Positions 43,521 to 54,944 of a stretch of DNA of 64,000 bases are shown here, one piece after another. The notes beneath the pieces were generated by a model. It was not told the origin of the DNA. It did not search any database and saw nothing but the letters and a program-made list of their open reading frames with translations. Source of the DNA: Stachybotrys elegans (Eukaryota; Ascomycota; Sordariomycetes; Hypocreales; Stachybotryaceae); the NCBI GenBank assembly GCA_020746835.1, contig JAGPNK010000010.1, forward strand, positions 1,302,001-1,366,000, written 5' to 3'. A program made the position numbers and the translations under genes. Numbering within the stretch: the stretch's first letter is position 1; every line of letters starts with the position of its first letter.

Positions 43521-44640
43521 CTACAGAAGATCAATCAGTTTGGCGGCGGCCGAGTCGATATTGCGACCCCATTTTTGGGGAGTAGTCTTGAGCACCATGT
43601 TAGATGTGAGAGAGTAACGGCCCTTGTTTTCTTGAACTTACCTGAAGGTAGAACACCCCGTCTTTGATCACGGACTCGCTCGAGACGTCATCGTTCTTGA
43701 GCTCGTCGACGATTTGGAAAACGATTTCGCCAGTGGGTACTGCTTCAGCAAATCCCTCCCGTAGCATCTCGTCGCCAGCGAACCCTTGGTGCCTGAGGCT
43801 ACTCCCAACAGCCGCAAAATAACCTGATGTAAATGGGCCCAGGTATTTCTCCCAGTCATCATAAACCAGCTCAATCCCCTTCTCCTTGGCTTCCTTGAGC
43901 TTGACAAAATTCTCTTCAAAATTCGGCGTCAACTTCGTGTTGTCGCTCTGAAGAATTGACCCGATGTCACTCTTGATTTTGTCAATCTTCTTGTTGTAAG
44001 CCGTTTGGATACCACTCTTGGCCTTGAAGGAGAGCGGAGAACCCCACGCTTCAGGGAGAGGTGCTTGGTTCAATGCATCCTCCAGCTTCGTAGATCCCAG
44101 ACAGTCATCGATGTTGTTGTTGATTTTCTGGGGATTAAACAGCAAGCGCAGCCGGCCATCGATCACATCGACGCCGTTGTACTCCAGCCGTCCCGTGACC
44201 TCAGCGTCCAGGGTCAAGACCCTCGCATAGCAGATGGTGTTCATATCTGCTATGCCGGCACTGCCATTATTGTATTTGAAGCGCTTGAGCTCATAGATGG
44301 CTCCGCTGACATATCTGTGACTCTCTGAGTTGACGTGCCTCGTGGTGACCTTTACAAAGAAGACTCACTGCTTAAGAGCGGAACCCAACGACTTCTCGGC
44401 ATAGGACCCAGACTCGGCATAAGGGTAGATAGCGAGAGGGTCGATATCAACAGTCCAAGCGACTTCACAGACTTCCGACAAGTCTTTCTCTAGAGACTCC
44501 TTCTTCTGGTCCCAGGCATCTCGGACTATGTGAATGTTACTAACACGAGGAATTCACAGGCACAGCTTTTGTAGCAACTGCAACTTACCATTCTTGCGCA
44601 CAGCGAGCGGAAGCTTCTCAGCGGGAGGAAGATAGGACAT
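43521..44640 (-). CDS. Unrecognised 315-aa protein, four exons
   Basis: Exons on the minus strand: 44640-44589, 44525-44369, 44314-43642 and 43586-43521. All joins keep frame. Alternative acceptors for exon 4 were considered; this one follows a CTAAC branch site and yields the tail TTPQKWGRNIDSAAAKLIDLL. No signal peptide or TM. The protein is helical and charged (KIDKIKSDIGSILQSDN, ENFVKLKEAKEKGIELVYDD), with YLGPFTSGYFAAVGSSLRHQ and Tyr/Phe-rich segments. I do not recognise a family. Composition is less GC-rich than the 7-17 kb genes. Intron quality (GTAAGT/GTGAGT donors, CTAAC branch sites) argues for a real gene. Confidence 0.75.
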
Positions 44641-45977
44641 GTTGGTTATGTTGGCAATGTTGGCTAATAGAGGAGACCTAATGACCACCCTGTTGACGAG
44701 AAACGGGGGAAATGACCGTTATTTATCCCACATCGACTACGAAGGGCATTATACACCGTGCCGCATAGATAAGCCCTCCATGCGTCAAGCCATGAAACCC
44801 ATTCTAAGACAACAAATGAACGGAGGCCTCGTAAGAACTCGCCTGAGAAGAGCATCATGTTGGGGCTGTACGAGCTGGGTTTTTGACGGCCAAGGCCGCT
44901 CAACTGGGCAAGATCATGGCAGATCGTCCATGTCGGAGACTCCGGTGTAAATGGATCTGCACAATCAGTCGGCCCTTCTCTAACATTCGCAGATATTCTT
45001 ACAGGGCTGACTGTTGAGTTCTCAGCCGCAGCGGAGACAAACGGGATTGACTTCTCAGCTGCAAGCAAGGTTAAGCGGTTAGCAGGCAAGGCAGACTACA
45101 TAGGTGAGGCAGACTACCCAGGTCAAGAAGAGGTACACGTTTGGGAGCCAATGGATTGGACATGACCCCCAGAGCTCCAAGATGCCAAGATGCCAACATA
45201 AATAAGCGCGTCCAGATATCGTGCGCATGTGGCTTCCTATTGGAGGGGACCGGCGGCATGTTTCGCCGGTCAAACATGTCCGCAACACCTACCCATTCCG
45301 TCTATTTCCTAATTGGTTCTTGTTGGTCCTTGTTCTTCCTTTCAGGGCGGCCTCCCTCGGTCAGTGCTGGTACATCACGACCAATCAACCCTGGATAGGA
45401 GGCTGGCCGTGGCCGCAGCCCTGGTCTCGAGTAGGTAGGTAGACATCTTTCACTTCTCGAATAAGCACACGGCGCAATGTCGAGCCGAACCAGCAGCGCA
45501 CGACCATTCGTAACAACTGTCACACGAATCGAGTTCTTGCACAATGCCACCTGGTGGCGATGTTGGAAATGTGAGCAGGCAAGAAGACAGCGGGCGGTGC
45601 TAATGAGAGTCCATGAATTGAGACTCAATGAAGGCAGGTACCACACTTACCGCCAGGAAGATAAAGGGATTATCACCGGCAGCCGTGCCGCCCCGAGTAA
45701 AGGTCAAGCAAACAAGAACAAATTTCCAAACATCTAAAAAGGCAGGTCTATCGCAAATCAAATTACATACAAGTTCAGGAACCAGCCTGAAACCAACATC
45801 ATAGCAACCAAATCCGATCCTTCCTGTCTATTCATACACTTACCAGTTTACAGTCAGCAGCCATAAAACTCCAGCTACCCATCCACCCATCCTCTTTGCC
45901 GTAAGCTTAATCTCCGTTCTCACTTGTGCTTCGATCTTGTCCGGATCGCAAGACTGATACTTGCGTTCCAGACCCAT
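44641..45977. other. Intergenic
   Basis: About 1.3 kb with only chance frames; 3' flank of the next unknown gene at the right. Confidence 0.4.
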
Positions 45978-47048
45978 CTAGTTGCCGCTTCCCCAGTCCA
46001 TAACCTCATCGTATGAAGCTCGAGCAGCCACACCTCCAATAATGAGCTGTTTCACATCCATGTTGAAACACGCGTCGATCAGTCCCTCGGTGCAAAGAGG
46101 CCAGAGAGATTTATCGCTCATACGGCAGAACATCCCCTCGGGGATGCTAACAAAGTCAGGGCCCAGTGAAGATGCACTGTTGCACAAACGGAAAGCAGAG
46201 TTATCAGGGCTGTCATCGACGACCAGCTGGTTAAACTGCATCGTCTTGATGGGGCTGGTTTCCTGGCGTGTGGAAAATGATGTTCCACGAGGAGTCCAAG
46301 TCTTTCTCTTGGCCGGCGCCGTAGACTGGGCCACAGTCACTGCTTGCTCGTCGCGCTTAAGCAGGGGGTTGAGGACTCTGTAAGTGACGGTGCGGGGATC
46401 GGGTTCTTGGAAGGTTCGGAAGGGAACACCATTTGAGCACGTATAGCGGACAATATCTTCCTTCTCCTCATCCGTAAATGATGTGCGGTCGGTCTGCTCG
46501 ACAAACTCAGGAAAGTGCACCTGAAAGCCGGTCGTGGGCTGATTGCCGTCCTTATCAACCCACATGCAGCGAGGCTTGTGCTTGGTTCCGCCGATAAGGA
46601 CATTGGAGTTATACCAAGGAGCTCTCTCCTCGAGGTATGGCTCACAAAGCTCTGCCCAGTCTCCTGTCCAAGAGTATTTCTCCCCATCAGGCCAGGTGAT
46701 AGACATATAGGCAATACAAACAGCATTGTTGTTGCCTGCAACCACAGCATATGTTGCCTGCTGGCTGCTGTCCCTCTTATGGTCGACCTTGAAGTCGATG
46801 AACCCTCCATGGTTGACTTTACCGGGATCGGCGCGAATGCCAAGGAACTCGCCAGCCTCGTTCCAGAGGCGAATATCAGGCGCATCTCCTCCAGCATTGG
46901 TAAGCCCACCCTCGAAGTCCAAACCGACCGCGATTCTAATCGAAGAGCCGGTGGTTTCAGGCTCGGGAAAATTGTCCAGCCCAAATTGAATAATGCCGAG
47001 GGCACCGGACACAGCACCTAGAACATTGAGAAACGCAACGCCGGCCAT
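45978..47048 (-). CDS. Unrecognised 356-aa protein with internal dibasic sites
   Basis: Single exon. The N terminus MAGVAFLNVLGAVSGALGII is hydrophobic and small-residue-rich, between a signal peptide and a membrane anchor. The rest is globular: GLDFEGGLTNAGGDAPDIRL, NNAVCIAYMSITWPDGEKYS, and a Cys-containing C terminus (EGMFCRMSDKSLWPLCTEGL). KR sites lie at 91-92, 231-232 and 247-248. The last pair flanks a Thr/Ser/Ala-rich hinge, so proteolytic separation of two domains is possible but untested. No family recognised. Coding quality is clear (long clean frame). Confidence 0.8.
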   Translation of the reverse strand: MAGVAFLNVLGAVSGALGIIQFGLDNFPEPETTGSSIRIAVGLDFEGGLTNAGGDAPDIRLWNEAGEFLGIRADPGKVNHGGFIDFKVDHKRDSSQQATYAVVAGNNNAVCIAYMSITWPDGEKYSWTGDWAELCEPYLEERAPWYNSNVLIGGTKHKPRCMWVDKDGNQPTTGFQVHFPEFVEQTDRTSFTDEEKEDIVRYTCSNGVPFRTFQEPDPRTVTYRVLNPLLKRDEQAVTVAQSTAPAKRKTWTPRGTSFSTRQETSPIKTMQFNQLVVDDSPDNSAFRLCNSASSLGPDFVSIPEGMFCRMSDKSLWPLCTEGLIDACFNMDVKQLIIGGVAARASYDEVMDWGSGN

Positions 47049-47970
47049 GGTGACTGTTTATGAATAGGAATGAGTGAAACAGGTTGGATATAAGCAAAGC
47101 AGATTGTAATGGGACTCAGTCGATGAGTTTGGTGAGCAAGGAATGGATGCAAGTGTAATGTTAAAGATTGTAATGATCCTGATTGGAGACAATGAGTGAC
47201 TGGAGGAAAGAGAATGAAAAGCGAATGAGTGGAGAGTGATGAACTGCTGAGTTTATGGAGGAAGCGACATAGAGCGGAGGGGAGGGAGGATTTATATCAA
47301 CTTGCAAGCCTGGGGGGAATCGCCGTACGTCACAGTTCTGTTGCTACGCTTGTCTCGTATGATGAAATTCGGTGTAGAATGTATTGCGTTGTGTATGGTG
47401 AGCTTGGCTTTCTCAGCTATCCACACCATCTCGGATGATCCGATCACCGCAGGACCTGCTTTCCAAAGAAGGTTTTGATGAGACTTGTCTGAACTACGAG
47501 AGCCTGGATACAAATGCGGCTATTAGGCGCGTATGTCTTGGTCTACCTGCTCAAGTAGGAAGGTGGAAGTGTAGGAGAATTGGGCTGTACAAGGCTCCGG
47601 CACGGACATGTCAGCAACGGGCAGTGCGAGTTGGGGTCGAAGGATTCGCGCGTTAGTTCTATTTGGCACAGTTTCCGCATGGGGTCATGTTGGTCAATTC
47701 TAATGCATGAATTCCTATTTACATACAGACGATCAAACAACACATCAAGCGCCCCCAATTTACATCAACATGAATCACATGTCGTATGTTCTGCTATTTA
47801 TATTCTTATGGAGCATGTGCAGAAGTTGTTATGACAATATAAGATGCCACCCCCATTTCATCGAATGTGCAAAATCGCCGTTGCTTACTCTTCTGATTCT
47901 CCTAACGCCACTCATCTCTCCACCGGCAGTCTCAATTCATCCAGTGTCGGGTTGCTACCATATAGGAGAC
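47049..47970. other. Divergent promoter region
   Basis: Between two divergent genes; no internal gene recognised. An in-frame extension of the right-hand gene upstream to 47707 exists but lacks a signal peptide. Confidence 0.4.
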
Positions 47971-49058
47971 ATGTCGCCCCGATACAGTGTTCCATTTCTT
48001 GGCCTTGCGATCTTCAACATCCTCAACGGGAAGTCTTCTGCCCAATCATTTGGCAACAACACCATTGTTGGCTGTGATGTGGTAGACTGTCCTCTGAGCG
48101 ACGACAGCGTTCTCGCAAACTGTCAGGTGGTCAATGAAACCTTTGTCAACGTAGGAATCGCAAGGATTCCCTTCAGATCAGAGTCGCCTCTAGACGGGCT
48201 GAGCTGGACTGAAGGTGTTGAGTTCGAAGATGGAGACGAAGGTCCCATCTACGATACGCGATTCTACCTCGGAGCACCCCCAACCCTTTCACTCGGTGGG
48301 CTTGGTGCTTGCGCACTTTTCTTTCGACGCACGAGCGACAATGTCTTTTTCCGAACCGGAAATCCCAACATTACCGAGGAAACACAGGGCGTCTGTGAGG
48401 ATGCGCTGTCACAGAGCTGCATCTCAGCATTAAACAGACGTGCTCTTGACTTCGAGTACGACTTTACTTCTGTTGATGATGCATGCTCAAGCCTGGGGAG
48501 ACATTTCTTGCAAAATTTTGATGATGAATGCGAGGAGTTCGCCGTCAATGGCAACTGGAGCGAGATAAGCGTTACAGGTATGCATGAATCTGCATTTGCG
48601 AAATCTTTCTCCTGCTAACATAAGAAAGCGATTGCTGGACAACGTGACTTGGAGCCCATCAGTGCTGAACAGAACTCAACGTCCAACTGTTGGCCCGTTG
48701 TTCCCAAGTCTCATGAACTCATATTCGTCGAATCCTTCCGGGAAGAAGTGAATATCCCTTCAAACATGGGAGCTTTGTGCAATAGCTGACTTAGAAATAC
48801 CAGGGCGATTCCTTTGTCGACACGATTCACGACAAGCTTTTCGGCATTCATCCTATTCTCACTGTCTTTTTCCCGCGAAATTCGACCATCATCACGAGTC
48901 CAGAAAGTCATATGACCTGTTTGAAGACTCTTAGTGCAAACGACGGGAGGCTAGTAGGTGATCAGCTGGGTGATGAGAGCAGCGCTTCCTTACTGAGCCC
49001 CAGTAAGGTAGCATTTGCCAGTGTAATCTCCATGGCCATTTCTATATTTTGGCTTTAG
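47971..49058 (+). CDS. Secreted, probably GPI-anchored glycoprotein
   Basis: Exons 47971-48577, 48629-48747 and 48804-49058, giving 326 aa. An N-terminal signal peptide (MSPRYSVPFLGLAIFNILNG) and a C-terminal hydrophobic tail (VAFASVISMAISIFWL) after a Ser-rich stretch (SSASLLSPS) fit GPI attachment. At least five N-X-S/T sites (NNT, NET, NIT, NWS, NST) are visible. Cys residues are spaced through the body (GCDVVDCPL, LANC, ACALFF, GVCEDALSQSCIS). No known domain recognised. The GPI site itself is a prediction by eye. Confidence 0.78.
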
Positions 49059-50431
49059 GGGTTGTTAGACCCTTGGCTTTAGCCATTTTGGTGTATTGCT
49101 AGCGATTGCTTTGTAGGATAGGTTATGATTCTTCTTCGATGTTTTACTGGATTAATATAACATGACAATAGCCCCTTGCCTTTATTTTCTTTCTCTCGAT
49201 TACCCAAGCGAACGGTAGGAACCTGGCAGAAACAATCTCTTAACCCTAGTAATTTCGATACCGTTTTACCATTCATTGTTGGTAAGCAGAACCCCGCTCT
49301 GCTACATCCCCCATTCAACCTGGTCTGCTACGTCTTGGTCACAAAGCTCTTATCCGGCGAGGATCTCATGGGCGCATATAGCCGAGTCATGCAGGCGAGC
49401 TGGTGGAAGCTCAGATCTTTTGGGACTACCAGGAGGCTGATTATATATACTGAATGCTAATGGTGGACGACACCAATCAATATACTGCCGATGTTGGTAT
49501 GTAGACAATCTGGTGACTACTACCATTACTCAACCACAGCGGGAAAAATGACTGCCATGATCAAGTGTTCAGGGAAGAGAGGAAAGTATTTAATACACTG
49601 GGGTAGCACAGCACTACCGCTGCTGCTAACATCCTTCTGGCTCCTTTTCCTTCATGAGACTATCGTTCAATCAACCACTGGTATGCTTAAAATAGCGTAG
49701 CAAGTATAACATTGATACAGCTCAAATAGAAAGAAGTAGAAGAAGTAGAAGAGAGGTGCTGCCAACGCCTCAGGTCTGGACAGGCCAAGGCCCACACTTA
49801 AATCCCGATTAAGGGGGTTGTCTACGAAGCAAAATAACCCCGTGAGGGTGGGGGGCTCTCTCGGGCGGTAGAGACAGTAAATCAATAGATAGGTAATAAC
49901 CTTTTGTACTAAAAGCAGTTGTTATCTTTGGCCGGAGATGAGTAGCCTCGATTAAGACCAAGATCGTCCACTGAATGCAGATCAGATAGTCAATCTCTTG
50001 GTACAACCCATGAAAATGGGGTCAGAAGCTCACGGGATTCAGCTGAGCTACCCTGAATCAGCTCATCGGCAATTGAGTGCTTCAAAAGAAAAAGCAAAAT
50101 GCGCGTCTGCGCAGAGTGGGATACGCCTTTCAAAGTCCCGCCTATTCAGGATAATCAGTTGTCAATCCTTTCGTGAGCGGGATGACTCGATACAATCTGC
50201 TTCACTTATCAGATCCCACACGAGCTGACGTTCAAGCGTTTCACGGGGAGAGTACGTAATGATATTAACAGTCAATAAACTGTATCGGTTTGGTTTGAGT
50301 TCTGGTATTGCATGCCTTGAAATGTATAAAGTGTAGCGAAGTTCCAGCACCTCCTCAGCTATGATACCAAAAACATCCTCATACTCTCTCTCACACTCTT
50401 CTGTACGACCACAGCCAATCCAACTTGCAAT
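49059..50431. other. Intergenic
   Basis: About 1.4 kb with no convincing gene. A GAAGTAGAAGAAGTAGAAG purine run lies near 49731, and a C/G-run block (CCCCGTGAGGGTGGGGGG) near 49840. Promoter of the small secreted gene at the right end. Confidence 0.4.
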
Positions 50432-51029
50432 ATGCGTTTCAGCTGGACATCTGTTGTTTTCGCGCTCGCTGCGAGCACTGCGGTTGCTGCCGTCCCGCGT
50501 AAGTGTTTGTTTGCTATGGCTTTTACGAAGTTGGCGCTCACATCAAGTTTGCAGATCAAGCTCCTCGTTCACTCATCACTGGCGTTGGAAATGCCCTGGC
50601 CGAACTTCAGGAGGGTCTTGGTGTTACAGCGGTCGAAGCCAAGCTCGACGCGCTTTTGGGCAACTCACTGACAAAGGTACGTGTGCCCCTCAGAGACATC
50701 TTTCTAGTTCTTCTGTTTTGCCAAATGGATGTGATGCTGCATGTGGTGCCGCTGGCCCTACGGCTTACGTGTTTGAGTCAATGCTGACGGTCCTGCAGCT
50801 GGAAGATGCCCTCGGTGTGACCTTCGCCGAATGGGCTCTTGGTCTTCTGGATGAGGGTGCCAGCCCTGGCACAATCCAGGCCATTGGAGAAGGCATTGCG
50901 ATGATCCTTGACGGAGCAGGTGTGACTGCTGTAAACGAGTTCCTCGATGAGACCACCGGAGGCGCTATCACATCGCTTGAGGATGCTCTTGGAGTTACCG
51001 ACATTCTGGTGGCTCTTGGCCTGGCCTAA
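50432..51029 (+). CDS. Small secreted helical protein with internal repeats
   Basis: Exons 50432-50498, 50555-50676 and 50799-51029, giving 139 aa. A clear signal peptide (MRFSWTSVVFALAASTAVAA) ends near residue 20. No cysteine-rich core; instead a Gly/Ala/Leu-rich, acidic protein with repeated GVT phrases: GLGVTAVEAKLDALLGN, LEDALGVTFAEWALGLLDEG, GAGVTAVNEFLDETTGG and LEDALGVTDILVALGLA, where LEDALGVT occurs twice. The third exon holds most of it. Possibly an amphipathic, self-associating or effector-like secreted protein. No family recognised. Intron donors (GTAAGT, GTACGT) and acceptors (TGCAG) are canonical. Confidence 0.8.
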
Positions 51030-51369
51030 AAATGTTTGTCGTTATAGCGTTTGCTTGATGGTGGCACGAAGAAGTCGAATGAAGCTTGACTTGCCACTTG
51101 AGGGTGCCCGTTGCTGACGTGTCTTGGAAAGGGAGGGCTTGCAAAGTGACAGACAGTGTTTTAGAGATGAAGAAATAATGGATATTGTAAACAAAAGAAA
51201 ATCTATCTAACAGGATACAGAGCTTGCGGCCATTCTAGTCTAAAGACAAAAGGTCGAGAAGTACAGGTTCTATGCTTTTTTCCATCCGCCACACACATGA
51301 ATCGTGACAACACATATCAGTAACACATAAAGCACAAACAAATGAAACCCGATCGTCAATCATCATCCT
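51030..51369. other. Short convergent intergenic
   Basis: No gene; 3' flanks of the small secreted gene and of the coiled-coil gene. Confidence 0.4.
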
Positions 51370-53700
51370 TCATCGCGCCGACGACTTGGTCACCTTGACC
51401 GCCTTCACCTTGGTCTTATCCTTGGACCGCATCTGGTTGAGCAGCGCCTTCTTCTCCGTCACGCGCTGCTGCAGCGCAGCCACCTTGGTGTCCGCCGCCT
51501 CGTGCGCCTTCTTCTCCTTGTCCAGCAGCTTCTCGTACGCAATCGTCTTGCCCTGCAGCTCCGCGATGCGCGCCTCGAGCTTCTGGCTCGTCTCCTTGGC
51601 CGTCTTGTTCCCCGTGTCCGACGTCTCGCGCAGCAGCACGTTGTCGCTGCGCAGGCTGGAGCACTCCTCCTTGAGGCGCGAGATCTCGGACGAGGCGGCG
51701 CCCTGCTCGGCCTTGAGCTGCGCGACCTGGGTGTTGAGGGAGTCGACTTCTGCCTGCGTCGTGTCGCGCTTGGCGGTTGCTTCGTCGAGCTTTTCCTGGG
51801 CCGAGGCGTGCTCCTGCTTGGCCTTGTCGAGGTCCGCCTTGAGGCTGCTGTTCTCCGCCTCGAGCTTGGAAATGGCAGCGCTCTTCTCCTCCAGCTCCTT
51901 GGCATGGGTCTCCTTGGTGCTCTCGTTGGCCGACTCGAGGCTAGCCTTGTCGCCATTCGCAGCATCGAGCTTCTTCTGCAGTTCGGCCTTGTCGCTCTCC
52001 AGGCTGGCAACAGTGGTCTTTAGGGCGGCCACCTTGGCCTCCTCTTCCTTCAGGTTGTCCTTGGTAATGTCGCGCTCCTTGCTCAATAGTAGTGCCTCGG
52101 CGGTCTTCTTGCTGAGATCGTCCTCGAGGTTCTTGATCCTGAGCTCTCGAGCATCTAGTGCAATGTTGAGCCTCGTAACCTGCGTCATGTAGGACGTCTC
52201 GGTCGCTTCCTTCATGGCAAGGACATCCTTGAGGCCGGGCTCCGGGTTGTAGAACCTCGAAAGGAATTGCTTCTCGTTCTCAGCCTCTTGTCTCTCCTTC
52301 TCGGTCGTCTCGCACTTCTCGGTCAAGCTGTCGTTGAGGTCCTTTTGTTGTTGTAGACTCTCCTCCAGCTCCTTGACCTTCTCCTCCAAAGTCTTCTTAT
52401 CTTCAGCCAGTACACCGTGCTCCTCCTTGAGCTTATTCATGATCACTTCGTTCTCCTCTTTGAGCTTGTTCATGGCCACTTCGTTGTCCTCCTTGAGCTT
52501 GTTCATGGCCACTTCGTTTTCCACTTCAATCTTGGTCAGGGTTTGGGCGTGCTCCTTTTGGGTCTTTTGTGTTGCTGCAGTGTACTCCTGCTGCGCCTTG
52601 TTGAGAGTAGATTCGTGTTCAGTCTCGATTTTATCGAGCTTTGTCCTCATGTCCTCGGATTCATCGAGGACCTTGTTGAGCTGCTTGGTTTGCTTCTCGA
52701 GATCGAGTTCAAGCAGCCCCTTGGCCAGCTGCAATTTTGTCTTCTCCGATCGGATATCCTCCTTGTCCTGCTGGAGGTTGTCCTTGTCTCGCTGGAGATC
52801 ATCCTTGTCTTTTTGGAGCTCAGTGAGCCTGCCGCGCATGTCTTCGAGCTCATGCTGGGATTGCGAGTCCTTCTGGCGGAGCAACTTGATCTCGTGCCTC
52901 AGGGTCTCAAGCTCAGAGACCATGGTGGATGTGTCGGAGTCGTAGCCGCGTGTGCGAGCCAAAGCCTGGCGGTCGCTTGTGTAACCAGACTCGTCAGTGG
53001 TGCTGGAGGCTTGGCTGATGAAGGCCGACTGGCGAGGAGGGGATTGACGGGTAGGGGAGGAGCGAGCAGAGGACGAGGGCGATGCATGCTGCTTAGACTT
53101 GACGGAGATGTTGAGCACGCGACCTTGCTCCTTGGAGCTGTCGTCGCTGTACTCGACGTGTCTCCGAGATGAGGATGCAGTGTTGGTGCTTGTGCTTGGG
53201 CGCAAGTGCGCATGCTGTCTCTTCCTCTGGGGGCTGGCAGTTTCCCTTCCGCTATCGTCATTAGATAGCACGCTATTAGTGATCTGGGTGCTGCTGGAGC
53301 CGTCGGACGAGTTCCAGGGCGACTCGTTGTCGGACTCCATGGCGTAGGGGCTGCGGGGTTGGAAAGGCTCTGGGGACTTTCGCCTAGAGGTTGGGTCCTG
53401 CTGCCTGGGCCTGAACTGAATAGTGGGCGTCTTGAAGCGGAGGGTTTTGACGGGTCGTTCAGACCGCTTGTACTGGTCCGTTTCGGCGGACAAGGTGGAC
53501 GAGTCGGAGAGGACTGGGCTCGAGTCGGTCTCCATGTCGTTTACGTGGAAGGTAGGTCGGCTGTATTGCATAGAGCTTTCGGCCGTGGAGGAGGCGGATG
53601 TCGAGGTAGTGTTGGATGTCGTAGGGTGCCTCTTGAGACTGCGACGAGGCAGCTCGGCGGTGCGAGGCGGCTCAGCCGAACCTCGGATGTGGAGAGGCAT
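51370..53700 (-). CDS. Long coiled-coil protein with disordered N terminus
   Basis: Single exon, 776 aa. Residues 1-260 are Ser/Thr/Pro-rich and disordered (many SP/TP sites: likely phosphorylated). From about 265 to 760 the protein is an almost unbroken coiled coil with heptads (LETLRHEIKLLRQKD, ELQKDKDDLQRDKDNLQQDK, ISKLEAENSSLKADLDKAK). Three near-identical 11-residue units (NEVAMNKLKE.) lie at about 415-447. The C terminus is Lys-rich (KDKTKVKAVKVTKSSAR). The architecture suits a spindle-pole, septal or cytoskeletal scaffold, but no family-specific domain was recognised. Its promoter side faces the cupin gene. Confidence 0.85.
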   Translation of the reverse strand: MPLHIRGSAEPPRTAELPRRSLKRHPTTSNTTSTSASSTAESSMQYSRPTFHVNDMETDSSPVLSDSSTLSAETDQYKRSERPVKTLRFKTPTIQFRPRQQDPTSRRKSPEPFQPRSPYAMESDNESPWNSSDGSSSTQITNSVLSNDDSGRETASPQRKRQHAHLRPSTSTNTASSSRRHVEYSDDSSKEQGRVLNISVKSKQHASPSSSARSSPTRQSPPRQSAFISQASSTTDESGYTSDRQALARTRGYDSDTSTMVSELETLRHEIKLLRQKDSQSQHELEDMRGRLTELQKDKDDLQRDKDNLQQDKEDIRSEKTKLQLAKGLLELDLEKQTKQLNKVLDESEDMRTKLDKIETEHESTLNKAQQEYTAATQKTQKEHAQTLTKIEVENEVAMNKLKEDNEVAMNKLKEENEVIMNKLKEEHGVLAEDKKTLEEKVKELEESLQQQKDLNDSLTEKCETTEKERQEAENEKQFLSRFYNPEPGLKDVLAMKEATETSYMTQVTRLNIALDARELRIKNLEDDLSKKTAEALLLSKERDITKDNLKEEEAKVAALKTTVASLESDKAELQKKLDAANGDKASLESANESTKETHAKELEEKSAAISKLEAENSSLKADLDKAKQEHASAQEKLDEATAKRDTTQAEVDSLNTQVAQLKAEQGAASSEISRLKEECSSLRSDNVLLRETSDTGNKTAKETSQKLEARIAELQGKTIAYEKLLDKEKKAHEAADTKVAALQQRVTEKKALLNQMRSKDKTKVKAVKVTKSSAR
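52423..52521 (-). repeat. 33-bp tandem repeat encoding an 11-residue coiled-coil unit, 3 copies
   Basis: The codons for NEVAMNKLKE plus one charged residue recur three times in the coiled-coil gene with few changes. Recent in-frame expansion, by the high nucleotide similarity. Confidence 0.75.
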
Positions 53701-54944
53701 GACGGGTTGATGTCGAGTTGATGCGTACGTGTGATGTGAGGTGGTAGTGTAGTATAGTATAGCACTCAGGTGCCCGAGGCAACCGTGGGACAGCAGAGGT
53801 GGTAGATTCTGTCAGACTGGGAGGGAGATGCGGCGGGTCGCAGAACGGCAAACAAAGTAGAACGGGATGATGCGTTGAGACTCGGGCGTTGCATATTTCT
53901 GGAGGGGTTTGTCGGGCGTGGTGGTGGGAAGCTGGGGGAGCGGCAGAGTTGCTTGCTGAACGGGAGCAAGAAACAATGGAAGATGAAGATGGTGGAAGGA
54001 TAGGTTTTGTGAGTCGTGTCCTCGAGGAAGCGAGATTTGTTTATTATTATGACGGGTTCAGCTGGTGGTGTGGCGGGTGCTGATGCGGGTGCTCAGTGCT
54101 GTGCGGCGCCTGTGCTGCGCCTGTGCGTGCGTGTGTGCGTGCGTGTGGCTGTGACTAACAAGTGTGAGACAGCAGAGGACACGAGCCCTAAATTTCGCTA
54201 CCGCTCGCTCTCGGCCAGTCGGGCCAGGCCGCACACAAACTTGCGGCACCCCCTGGTCAGGTTGGGCACGAATGCACCGTCGCCCAATCCCGCCCGTCGA
54301 TCATGGCACCAGCCACGGCACATGTCACTCCGGTGTCCACGCGGGCGCCTAAAAATAAGTCACACTGGCAACGAGATTTTTTCTTCTTCTCTCTCTCCTC
54401 CTCCCTCGCTCCCTTTCTTGTTTTGTGTCTTGACAGACGAGCAAAGGGGGAAGGTGACGGACAGACTGTCGCAGGCCGACTCACTTGCACCCAACACAAC
54501 TGCCGAGACCTATGTCTTGGGACCAGCCCAACTCTCCTACTATCCATACCATACATACCATACAGACCATGTCATGGACCTGTCATAGCATCTGTTCCAC
54601 ATGCCATCACATCACATGGCGTGTCGCTGCAACACAAAGCCATGCCTCGTGCTGCAGCCTTGACATACATGTGCTTCCACGTTCTAGCCCGTCCATTAAA
54701 TAAACTTTGGAGCGTCCGAGCGGCCGAGATGCACGTGGAGCTGTGGGCTGCTTGTCCGAAAAGGCGTATCTATGTGGGTTGCTTGTGGATTGCCATGACG
54801 CCTTTCGCGCGCCTTTGCCGTGACAGATGGTAGCCGATAAGGCAAGTACCGAGGAGGTGATAAATATCCGTGATACTTCACTTCAGCCTTGTATAAGCAA
54901 CGCCACAATCCCCAAACCCATATACCTGATTTACTATCACCATC
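53701..54944. other. Promoter/5' region of the coiled-coil gene and of the cupin gene
   Basis: No supported gene. A GTGCGT-type simple repeat lies at about 54120-54150. Frames such as 54303-54833 show no domain. Confidence 0.45.
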
